Below, in pieces: positions 1 through 7,247 of a DNA stretch of 12,976 nt. The DNA is from Ochromonadaceae sp. CCMP2298. Its lineage: Eukaryota > Sar > Synurophyceae > Ochromonadales > Ochromonadaceae. Location: the NCBI GenBank assembly GCA_026770595.1, contig MU634355.1:1-12976 (forward strand), read 5' to 3'. The notes below the pieces were generated by a model that was not told the origin of the DNA, did not search any database, and was given only the letters and a program-made list of their open reading frames with translations. A program made the translations under genes and the position numbers. Each line of letters begins with the position of its first letter. Position 1 is the first letter of the stretch.

Positions 1-2005
1 CGCCCCCACTATCCAGCATATCATCATCATAGATATCCCCCCCGCCCGATTTACTCTCCGTTGCGCTAAGCCCCCCCTCTGCCTCTGCCTCTCCCACGGA
101 CCTCACCCGCACCGCCCTATGTGTGTGTGATTAATAGCAGGAGGGTGATAAATACCGTTATTTTTATGGATTGTGTGGATAAATCAACGAATTAGTATGG
201 ATATTTGTATGGATATAAACGAATTGTATAAAATAATCAGCACTCACCTGTCCCCCGCGAAGTAGCCCTGCATCTTCCAGGCGCTCAGCTGCTGCGCTGT
301 GAAGGGCCCGTAGGTTATCTGATCCATGCCTGTGTGTGTGTAAGTGTGGGTGTGTGTGAATGTATATATGTGTGAGTATATATAGGTATGTGTGTATGTG
401 TGTGTGTGTGTGTATGTGTGTGTGATAAATAGGGAAGGGGTGATAAATAGGGGGGTTATGGGCTTGGGTTAGATAACTATTGTTCCCTATCGATGAATAA
501 TTTTATTACTATATTTGTATGTTTGGGTATATCAACGAATTGCAACGAACGAATATTTTATGCATGAATTACCTTGGTACTCCCACAGCATGAGCGAGGA
601 TTGCAGAGCCTGCCTGGTCATGTCGTAGATGCCGCTGAGGCCTCTGGACAGTAGCTGGTCTGCAGCCTCTGTGATGCGCTCGATCTGTGCGCGCACTAGT
701 GACTGCTGTGCTTTTGCTGCTGCTGCTGTGGCTGCTGCTGCTCCGGTGCCTGCGGCTGCTGCAATACCTGCTGCTGTGTCTGCTGTTTTGGGCGCTCTTC
801 TGCGCACCACTCCCTCCGCCCTGCCCTGCACCCCTGTATTTATATAGTAATAAGTGTGTATTTATATAGTAGTGGTATGTATTTATATATATATGTATGT
901 GTGTATTAAGGGTATGTAGGAAGGTAGGGTATGAAAGTATGTAGGGGTTAGTGCTCGCTTCAAAAGGCGTCGAAAGGCACTCCCCCACCCCATTGCACAT
1001 AGCACACACTGCGCACAAAGCACTTACCCTTCCCCCCCAGCCTCCGCATCGCCCCCACCGCACTCTCCCCCTCCCCCAGACAGGCCAGTAACTCCCCCTT
1101 CAGCTCCTTCGAAGACTTCTTTTGCTTCCGCATTTGCCTCTCCTGCATAGAGATGAACAGCCATATGAAATCAATGTTAAATCCGGGTAAAATCTACGCT
1201 AAACACATCACCGATCAATGTTGCACTACAATATTGCTCACCTCGTACGCCTTCTCCTCCCCCTCTTTCCTCTTGACTGCCCTGGCTGCCTCGCCAATCG
1301 CTGCCTCCACCGCTGCCTCGTCCATGCCCGCTACCCAGGCATCCACCTGAGGGGGGGGAGGGGGGGATAGGGGAGGGGAGGGGGGGAGGGGGAAGATGTA
1401 GGGGGGAAGGAAAAGTCAGATTTGTATGGAGTAAGATATGTTCGATTCAACAGGCGTCAAACGGCAGCCCCTTAACGCTAACTCCTGTCCACTCCTTGCC
1501 CCTTTCTCCTGTCCCTCCCCTTGCCCCTTTCTCCTGTCCCTCCCCTCGCCCCTTTCTCCTGTCCCACCTCTGCGTGGTCCTCTTTGAACACGTAGTTCAT
1601 GTTTTCGTCGAAGTAGCCTCCCTCCCTCTCATCCTTCAGGTTGAACGCCTCCAACACCTCGCCTGCGTCGTTGAACTGGAGGGGGGTAGGAGGTAGGAGG
1701 GAGGTGTTAGGGAGGTAGAAGGTGGGAGGGAGGCGTGAGGGAGGTGTGAAGGAGGTAGGAGGTTGTGGGGGGTTGTAGGGGGGAAAAGAGGCAAGGAGTA
1801 GGTCTAGAGAAACCCAGGAATCTGCACTACTTACTATCTACTCTGCATAAGGGATGTAGCTCACCTTATCAACCCCATCGTCCTCCTCCCCCTCCACCTC
1901 CTTCCTCAACGCCCCCACCACCACCTCCTCCTCATCCTCGTCCAGGTCGTTCGCCAGGCTTGAGCGCTTGGACTTGGCCACGTCCTTGAACGTGTGGCGA
2001 TTCAT
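1..2005 (-). CDS. CD2BP2: CD2BP2/Lin1-like U5 snRNP protein with GYF domain, seven exons, 3' end beyond window
   Basis: Exons, in transcript order: 2005-1865, 1675-1568, 1346-1242, 1142-1028, 833-573, 329-248, 116-1. All introns are GT-AG and the phases (0,0,0,1,1,2) join without a stop, giving 309 residues before the edge. Residues 240-267 match the GYF signature W-x-Y-x8-GPF-x4-L-x2-W-x3-GYF; the usual M is L. Upstream parts follow CD2BP2 order: an acidic N-terminus, EAFNLKDEREGGYFDENMNY (a conserved block in this family), DAWVAGMD, then GESAVGAMRRLGGKG and GLSGIYDMTRQAL. In animals and yeast (Lin1/Snu40) this protein belongs to the U5 snRNP, and its GYF domain binds proline-rich or U5-15K partners. 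The start ATG has A at -3. Exon 5 carries a polyalanine stretch from GCT repeats; exon 7 carries EAEAEG from a CAGAGG repeat. The family ends soon after the GYF domain, so little should be missing. Confidence 0.9.
117..247 (-). other. intron 6 of the CD2BP2-like gene (131 nt)
   Basis: The donor reads CAG|GTGAGTGC and the acceptor ACACATAG|GG. It is phase 2; the split codon restores R271. Before the acceptor is a short CA run. The GGGTGATAAATA and ATCAACGAATT segments (plus-strand reading) recur in intron 5. Confidence 0.88.
330..572 (-). other. intron 5 of the CD2BP2-like gene (243 nt) with TG/CA microsatellite
   Basis: The donor is CAAG|GTAATTC and the acceptor CACACAG|GC, phase 1, splitting the GYF domain between W-x-Y and GPF. 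A TG/TATG microsatellite fills 331-425 on the plus strand, so the transcript has a long CA tract just before the acceptor. It shares segments with intron 6. Confidence 0.88.
1496..1570 (-). repeat. three 25-bp tandem copies spanning the intron 2 donor of the CD2BP2-like gene
   Basis: Copies lie at 1496-1520, 1521-1545 and 1546-1570. Copies 1 and 2 are identical; copy 3 differs in a few bases. On the transcript strand, copy 3 contains the last three exonic bases GAG and the donor GTGGGACAGG. The other copies read GGGGAGGGACAGG at the same place and so lack the GT. Confidence 0.9.
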
Positions 2006-2634
2006 CGTATAGAGTTCTATAAGGTAACGTCAAGTTTTCAAGTTGTTTGTCTCTCTCGTTCTTTCTCCGCTCTCTCTCTCGATCAGCACAGCCCGCTCTC
2101 CACACAACCTGGAACGCCTGCTGACACCTGGAATCAGGAGGGAAGTGGCAAGCACTCACAGATGGAGCAGAGAGGATGCATGCGACAATTCAAAGTCGAT
2201 GGCTCGCGAGCCCACCCAAAAAAAAACAGACACTTCCTCAGCAAAGATTCCGACATTTTTCTTACCGGACCCGAAAGCAATATAGTGTTTAGTTTATAAT
2301 ACTATAAACCAGAAAACAGTATAACTTTACCACCATAAATAGTAACATAAATATTAATGACATAAAAGGAGTTGGGGATAAAAGAAGCTTCAAAGCGATT
2401 TTGGCTTATGTATGAAAAAGCGATAGCAAATAATATGGATCAGTGTATACTAGTATATGTTTGACTACAGGTAGTCCCGGGTGGGGTGGGACGGGGTGGG
2501 GTAGTCCCTCAAAAGTCCCTCAACCCTCAATACCCTCCACCCCCTCAATCCCTAACCCTCAATCCCTAATCCCACCCCCTTATCCTCTTATCCCTGTCCC
2601 CCTCACCCACTCCCCCCTATCCCCCTTACCCCCC
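2006..2634. other. intergenic region: CD2BP2 promoter side plus 3' flank of the HhH gene
   Basis: I see no coding gene here. From 2006 to about 2200 is the upstream region of the CD2BP2-like gene. From 2280 to 2460 is AT-rich, with an inverted repeat GTTTATA/TATAAAC (2292-2298 and 2303-2309) and a 12-bp palindrome TATACTAGTATA (2446-2457). A G-rich block (2475-2504) and a C-rich degenerate repeat (2505-2634) follow, directly beside the stop codon of the HhH gene. A forward open frame crosses the region, but its translation is repeat-driven. Confidence 0.7.
2475..2504 (+). repeat. G-rich block with G-quadruplex potential
   Basis: It holds GGGTGGGGTGGGACGGGG and a further GGGG, giving at least four G-runs of three or more with short loops. 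It is bordered on both sides by GTAGTCCC (from about 2471 and 2502). The C-rich tract that follows on the same strand could pair with it. Confidence 0.6.
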
Positions 2635-2640
2635 CTATCC
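2505..2640. repeat. degenerate CCCTCAA/CCCTAA-type C-rich tract
   Basis: Irregular repeats of CCCTCAA, CCCTAA, CCCCTTA and similar run up to and just into the end of the HhH gene. The HhH mRNA would have a G-rich 3' UTR. The tract resembles the one at 12785-12966 but is less regular. Confidence 0.65.
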
Positions 2641-4074
2641 TACAATAAATGCCGCGTTTTGCTTCAAGAATGTATGTATGTTCTTCGCATTCATACCGAT
2701 ACTCTGCAGGTCCTCCAGAGAACTGAATGTCTCTGTCGTCTGCAATTGAGTGTCCGCGTTATCAGAACCAGAAGCAGAGACAGAGCCAGAGCCAGAGGCA
2801 GAGGTAGAGGCAGAGGTAGAGGCAGAGTTGTTCCTCGCCTGCAGTATCCTCAGCGCCCTCACCTGCCCTATGCCCCTCAGCTCCAGCACGTCCTCGTAGC
2901 TGCCACAGTTCAGGGTGCGGAGGATGTGCCCCACCAGACCTGCACGCAATTGGGCACTGCTGAGCTCGTCCCCCCTCCTACTCCCCTGATCCCCCCCCTG
3001 ATCCCCCACCCCCCTGTTCGTCCTATCCAACACATCCTCCACATCCCCACTACTCTCCCTACTCCGCGCCTCAGTCTCGCCCTCGCCCTCCACCTCGCCC
3101 TCTCCCCCCACCTCCACAGCTGCCTCCCACTGCCCCTGTCCCTGCTCTTGCTGGAACTCCCGGTCCTGGGAATTGCTGGTGAGGCAGTCGAGAGTGTCTG
3201 TGAGTGCGGCCACTGCACTGCTGGGACTACCCGGCCCCTCACTAGCCCCCGCCCCCGCCCCCATACTCGCACCCATATCTGTGTGCTGGGCCTTTGCCTG
3301 CCCCTGTGCCTGCCCCTGTGTCTGCCCCTGTGTCTTTGCCTGTGCGCTAGAATGGCCATGCACCCTATCGAACTCCTCACCCGTCCTCCTGTTCGCCTCC
3401 TCCTCCTCCTCCACTGCCGCCTTGGCGTCCGCATCAATTTGGCTGATCAGGTCCCGGAACTTGGCCGAGCCGCTGCCCCTACTGCCCCTACCACTACGCT
3501 TAGGCCCAGAGGCCCCACTGTCCCCACTGTCACCTGAACCTCCAAAACCAGCACCAGCAGAACCAGCACCTGCACCTGTAGAACTTGGAGAATCTGTAGG
3601 AGAATTGTCTTTGGAATCTCTGTCTTGGGAATCTTTGGCATCCCAGTCCGGCTTGGGTGAGTCCAGGTACACATCAGCGGCTGTGTTGCTGATGGCCCGC
3701 ACGTCGAAGAGCTTCTTGGAGACGGCGTTGGAGGCGTTGGGGTGGTAGTTCTCGTCGTTCTGTGGGTGGTGGTGGTGGTGGAGGTGTGTGTTAGTGGGTT
3801 GTGGTGGTGTGTGTCGGTGCTGGTATGTGCCTCTCGCCCCCCAACTCCACTCAAGTGCACTCACCATCGCAGTCTTCGCGCGGATCTTCTTCATCGAGCT
3901 GTCCACCGCGACGCTCAGGATGTCCGCATCGCTCAGCACACTGTGCTGCTTGCGCATGCTCATAAGGCGAGCCACGTTGGGGTTTTTGGGGGTGCCGGTG
4001 CTGGGAGGTCGGGGAGAGAAGAGGCGCAGAGGGCTCTTGGGCGGTCGGCTGGGGCTGAGGGCGAAAGACGCCAT
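2635..4074 (-). CDS. KIF22/Kid-type C-terminal helix-hairpin-helix protein lacking a motor domain, two exons
   Basis: Exons are 4074-3865 and 3759-2635, for 444 residues. The start CCAACCATGG has A at -3 and G at +4. The N-terminus has several proline-directed sites (SPSR, SPLR, SPRP, TPKN), as in mitotically regulated proteins. The middle is acidic and low complexity: VEEEEEAN around a short helix, Q/G/A repeats, and gaps rich in G and S. Near the C-terminus lies a helix-hairpin-helix, LELRGIGQVRALRIL (about 363-377), then about 33 residues of S/A/T/G-rich repeat, then FSSLEDLQSIGMNAKNIHTF (about 415-434). This order matches the DNA-binding tail of kinesin-10, where the two parts are close together. 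No kinesin ATPase motifs are present. DNA or chromatin binding is inferred. It could also belong to another HhH family. Confidence 0.7.
   Translation of the reverse strand: MASFALSPSRPPKSPLRLFSPRPPSTGTPKNPNVARLMSMRKQHSVLSDADILSVAVDSSMKKIRAKTAMVSALEWSWGARGTYQHRHTPPQPTNTHLHHHHHPQNDENYHPNASNAVSKKLFDVRAISNTAADVYLDSPKPDWDAKDSQDRDSKDNSPTDSPSSTGAGAGSAGAGFGGSGDSGDSGASGPKRSGRGSRGSGSAKFRDLISQIDADAKAAVEEEEEANRRTGEEFDRVHGHSSAQAKTQGQTQGQAQGQAKAQHTDMGASMGAGAGASEGPGSPSSAVAALTDTLDCLTSNSQDREFQQEQGQGQWEAAVEVGGEGEVEGEGETEARSRESSGDVEDVLDRTNRGVGDQGGDQGSRRGDELSSAQLRAGLVGHILRTLNCGSYEDVLELRGIGQVRALRILQARNNSASTSASTSASGSGSVSASGSDNADTQLQTTETFSSLEDLQSIGMNAKNIHTFLKQNAAFIVG
3760..3864 (-). other. 105-nt in-frame, stop-free intron of the HhH gene
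   Basis: The donor is ATG|GTGAGTGC and the acceptor CACCCACAG|AAC, phase 0. The 35 codons contain no stop and would read as a His/Thr/Pro-rich stretch. I call it an intron because both sites match those of the neighbouring genes, and the sequence is a CCA/CAC-rich simple tract unlike either exon. If retained, it adds 35 residues without breaking the frame. Confidence 0.75.
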
Positions 4075-4578
4075 GGTTGGGGATGGGAGAAGTAGGAGTG
4101 TGCTGATAAGCTTATCTTTTCGTGTGCTGGGCAGTTGTGAGATAGATGTGTTGTCTTTCGGCGATGGATGGATTGATCTTGCAATGCGTTGTCCTCAACG
4201 GCTAAAAAATCCGGAGAGATGTGAAACGGACGGTCCACCGTAACTTACGGGGTGCTATTCAGTACGGTAAGTTACTATCTGTAGTCAAAGTGCTCAGTGA
4301 AGAGCGGCGACAAGCGCAAGCGCTAAGCAGATATGTTTACTAGTAAATGATTCAGGAGAGATTGAATGAGTCGTAAGTCGTATGCCGAAAACAATTACGC
4401 AAAGTGGTAAAAATAATTTTGTTATGAGATTAGGTAAGCAGAGCAGCTGACTGTGGGTAAAGCAACATTATCGTTTTGAAAGCTGTTGATAATCCTAATT
4501 GCGTAATGCAGGTGATGAATTCGGTTGGTACAACGGGAGGCGCTACGCAAAGATCATGGCATTCGGCATAGCTTCAAT
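4075..4578. other. intergenic region upstream of the HhH gene, rich in palindromes
   Basis: I see no convincing gene. It contains perfect 12-bp palindromes GATAAGCTTATC (4105-4116, just upstream of the HhH start) and TTTACTAGTAAA (4336-4347). A 9-bp inverted repeat GTAACTTAC/GTAAGTTAC lies around 4240-4275, and another, ATTACGCAA/TTGCGTAAT, at 4394-4402 and 4499-4507. Base composition is closer to even than in the flanking genes. Confidence 0.6.
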
Positions 4579-4768
4579 TTAGGCCCCCTCTCGCCTCTGA
4601 TGCGACGGGCCAGCTGGATGTCCTTGGGCATGATCGTATCGTCACGCGCTTGGCGTGAATGGCACACAGGTTGGTGTCCTCAAACAATCCCACCACGTAG
4701 GCCTCAGAGGCCTCCTGAAGCGCGAGCAAAGCGGAGATCTGGAAGCACAGGTCGCTCTTGAAATCCTG
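4579..4768 (-). pseudogene. H3: histone H3 pseudogene, 5'-truncated, with two indels
   Basis: The minus strand encodes the second half of histone H3 from about residue 76: [20 protein letters not shown], then [20 protein letters not shown] and VTI. The frame is then broken by a tandem duplication of ACGAT (plus-strand ATCGT at 4633-4637 and 4638-4642). The rest, [15 protein letters not shown], continues in another frame. The end of the gene, normally GAG AGG GCC TAA, carries two extra G in a G-run (4584-4588), so the old stop TAA (4581-4579) is out of that frame. The first half of H3, tail and alpha-N helix included, is missing; unrelated sequence begins upstream. Substitutions in the remaining part (R to C and S to I in the LRFQSS block) support decay. 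It lies about 180 bp downstream of the stop of the next minus-strand gene. Confidence 0.88.
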
Positions 4769-4951
4769 GTCTATTCTTGCTGGTCCAACGGCGATATGTT
4801 TCACCCGTTTAGGCGCTTTTAGCGGGGGGGAACTTTTGCGCAAACTTTTTGGGTTCAGTTTTTGCGTAAAAAACAAAAATCCCTCCTCTTTTCATCCAGT
4901 TCCTATTTTATCTCATCGTTCCAGAATAAGTTATATCATACATTAATGTGT

Positions 4952-6822
4952 CTAGTCCCGGTAGCCAGACAGCCCACCCGTGCGCACCATCGCCACACTC
5001 TGGCCCATGGAGCCTCCCGAGGGCTCAACGTACGAAATCTTCTCCCCCCCTGCCCGGGACAGATCCAAAGAGGGCACGGGTGCGAGGGCTGTGGAGGCTC
5101 GGCGAGCGATGCCGGATAGAGGAGCAGACCCCCCGGACCCCCCAGGCCCTCCGGAAAGATCTCTGGCGCGGGTGGTTCGTGTCTGTGAGAATAGTCCTTC
5201 GAAGCCGGAGGCAGAGGCGGCGCCAGAGCCAGAGGACATGGGGGGGGCGGTGACAGTACCTACTGTGGTTGAAATATTCCCCGTAGTGGTAGAGAACTGT
5301 TTCCGCTCCACTGCGCCCACACCCCCACCCCCACCCCCACCTACACCCCCACCCGCGCCCTCGGTTTGCAGCCTCGCCCACATCGTCATAGGCCTGGGGG
5401 GCAGCGGGGCCGGCCCTACACTGGTAGTGTTCTTAATAAAGTCGTACCCGCGGTCGATGTCGCCCTCCCAGCGCTTAAACGATGTGCGCGCTAACTTGGC
5501 CTTTTCTGCCTTATCATAGGAGGCCTGGCCCTCTGCTTTGATCCGGGAGTCGGCAGTGGGCCACTTTATGCGGTGTAGGGAGCGGTCCCCTACGGAGTCG
5601 TGCACGTCCACCTTGGCCGCATCGTGCACGTGGTGGTTGACGATGTTGTAGCCTGTGTGGGTTTATATGATTATGTGTGTAATATTATATGGGTTTATAT
5701 GATTATATGTGTATAATTATGTGGGTTTGTACCTGCGCCGTCCGAGTACTGCACAGATGGTGCCTTGCGCAATGACTGTGCAAGCCCGTTTACGCCCAGT
5801 AACACTGACCTCTGTGCTTGGTAGACCGCCTCCTTGCGGGGGTCGAAGAACTTGCCCCTGGGTTTATATGAGTATGTGTGTGTAATTGTGTGGTTTTATA
5901 TGAGTATGTGTGGGATTATATGAGTATGTGTGTGTGGGTTTATATGAGTATGCGTGTACAATTATGTGGGTTTATACCTGACGAGGTCGAAGTCGTGGGT
6001 GGACCAGTATCGCTCCAGCGTGTGCTCTCTAAAGGCCTTGTGCTCGTTGCGCATCTTCTTGTCGTTGTCCTCGTAGAATGTGTTTTTCACAATGTCGAAT
6101 GGCCGTCCTACGCCCCGTCCTGTGGCTGCCTCTGGCTTGCGCCCAGCCCTGTCAATGGTATGAGGTAAGAGGATGACGATAAGGTATGAGGTAAGAGGAT
6201 GGTATGATAAGTTAAGAGAATAGTATGAGGATGGCATATGGTATGCATGGATGGTAACATATGTTTTGTATGGCCGTATGGATGGATGGTAACGTATTCA
6301 CAGCATCGGGCCGCACCTGGAGTCACAGTAACCCCCGTCGTACAGAGTGGGCGCACCCGCGTGGTCCTGGTGCGTCAGATTGGTCACGAAGTTGTACGGC
6401 CGGGCATTAGACTCGGTCAGTTTTGTGGGTCTATGGGAGTCTATTTTTCGGGGCGGTCCTTGGTGGGAGATAATGTTGAAGTTTTTCCTTCGTGTGTCTT
6501 TGACCGTGTTGAGGCGCGTGACCTCTGCGTCCAGGCGCTTGGTCTGCATGAGTCCTTCGCGCTCGGAGTCGTTGTACCGCATAGATACGACGTCGTACTC
6601 CCGCTCTGCCTTCTTCCGCTGAGAAGTCAATCAAACACAGACATATGTTAGCAAGGACGAGCAATGACATGCAACAGTAAGGAGAGCACGGGATCCTACC
6701 TCCCACGTGCTGAACCGCTGCACCGGCTCTTGTTTTTGCGCATCCCAGGGCAGGTTCTTGCGCTGGTGGTCAATGGTGCGCACCATATCTGCCCAGCTGC
6801 TGGCATTCTCCACCTCCCCCAT
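4952..6822 (-). CDS. conserved-looking 473-residue protein with six (F/Y)(N/D)-hydrophobic motifs, five exons; possible microtubule or axoneme protein
   Basis: Exons are 6822-6700, 6618-6317, 6148-5978, 5857-5733 and 5652-4952; phases 0,2,2,1 join exactly and total 474 codons with the stop. The ATG has A at -3 and an in-frame TGA lies upstream. Residues 1-320 are hydrophilic and rich in W, Y, R and K, and contain six related motifs: FNIISH (88), YNFVTN (116), FDIVKN (159), FDLVRG (195), YNIVNH (242), YDFIKN (310). Between them are charged helices such as YEDNDKKMRNEHKAFREH. Residues 320-473 are low complexity: a proline stretch, a GGGVGGGG tract, then an S/G-rich tail. I do not recognise a named family. 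Regularly spaced short Y/F-N/D motifs with charged linkers are typical of proteins lining ciliary microtubules, so a cytoskeletal role is a guess. It is head-to-head with the first F-box/LRR gene, 425 bp apart. Confidence 0.85.
5653..5732 (-). other. intron 4 of the six-motif gene (80 nt), built from a TATAAACCC repeat
   Basis: The donor is GCAG|GTACAAACCCACATAATT and the acceptor AAACCCACACAG|GC, phase 1. It consists of about two copies of a 35-40-bp unit containing CATATAAACCCA and ATTATACACATA. The next intron upstream is built of the same unit. Confidence 0.88.
5858..5977 (-). other. intron 3 of the six-motif gene (120 nt), built from the same TATAAACCC repeat
   Basis: The donor is TCAG|GTATAAACCCACATAATT and the acceptor CATATAAACCCAG|GGG, phase 2. 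About four copies of the unit also seen in intron 4 fill it. The first 20 bases differ from those of intron 4 by one base. Confidence 0.88.
6149..6316 (-). other. intron 2 of the six-motif gene (168 nt)
   Basis: The donor CCAG|GTGCGG is weaker than the others; the acceptor is TTGACAG|GG, phase 2. It is made of short repeats, GGTATGAGGTAAGAGGATG twice and GGATGGATGGTAAC twice (plus-strand reading). In-frame stops prevent read-through. Confidence 0.8.
6619..6699 (-). other. intron 1 of the six-motif gene (81 nt)
   Basis: The donor is GGAG|GTAGGATCC and the acceptor TTGACTTCTCAG|CGG with a pyrimidine-rich end, phase 0. It is the one intron of this gene without obvious repeats. Confidence 0.82.
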
Positions 6823-7247
6823 CTTGCGCTCCTCTGTCTCGCTCTCTCTGTCTCTCTGGCCTTGCACACGCCGAGCCCGTCACCGTGCGATCGCCTGCCA
6901 CTACGATGGATTCGACTCTCCACTGACAGGCTTCGATTTCTGACAAGGAGGAGCAGGTTCCTACCCGTCCGCATGCCACCACATCCCTTTGCAATCTTTG
7001 CTCTTGCCATGTCGCCCAAAAAAACGAGGGCACGAAACCGCTGGAAATTCCGTTCCCAATGGGAACTGCTAGTCCCCCTTTTAAGAGGGGAACGAAGTCC
7101 CGAGTTCCCGACTTTTTGCCTCTCCTCGGGATTAAGAAACATAAAAACATCCCGCTCTTTCCCGCTCTTTCTTCAGATCTCCACGCTCTTGAACACAATT
7201 TCAACAGTTTAACAGTGCTCTCTATTTTCCTCACAGTTCGGGAAAGC
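6823..7247. promoter_or_regulatory. divergent upstream region between the six-motif gene and F-box/LRR gene 1
   Basis: No coding exon is convincing here. A TCTC/CTCTG pyrimidine run (6831-6861) lies just upstream of the minus-strand start. Toward the plus-strand gene is the block at 7052-7115, conserved before the paralogue, then CCCGCTCTTT twice (7151-7170). A second conserved segment (about 7193-7247) leads into the ATG. It may hold two promoters and 5' UTRs; TATA-like signals are not clear. Confidence 0.6.
7052..7115 (+). promoter_or_regulatory. conserved upstream block of F-box/LRR gene 1, with inverted repeats
   Basis: It contains the hairpin GTTCCC-AAT-GGGAAC (7052-7066), then the near-palindrome CCCCTTTTAAGAGGGG (7075-7090), then AAGTCCCGAGTTCCCGACTT, whose ends AAGTC/GACTT are complementary. 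The last two parts recur in the same order before F-box/LRR gene 2 (10833-10875), although the rest of the two upstream regions differs. Confidence 0.7.

Noticed and set aside
2443-3537. Plus-strand frame of 364 codons overlapping the HhH gene
   Set aside because: It is opposite a gene with recognisable HhH motifs and good start context. Its translation is a Pro/Leu/Arg-rich product of C-rich repeats.
4579-4876. The H3-like frame as a centromeric H3 variant with a divergent N-terminus
   Set aside because: The core follows canonical H3 too closely ([17 protein letters not shown]) and the frame is broken twice, including loss of the normal stop; this fits a pseudogene.
7226-7240. Possible 5' UTR intron acceptor TTTTCCTCACAG before F-box/LRR gene 1
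   Set aside because: The corresponding place before gene 2 has no CAG, although the sequences around it are alike. No clear donor was found upstream.
7059-7247. N-terminal extension of F-box/LRR gene 1 to the upstream ATG at 7059
   Set aside because: The extension would translate the conserved non-coding block, and the paralogue cannot be extended in the same way; the shared MGCSS start is preferred.
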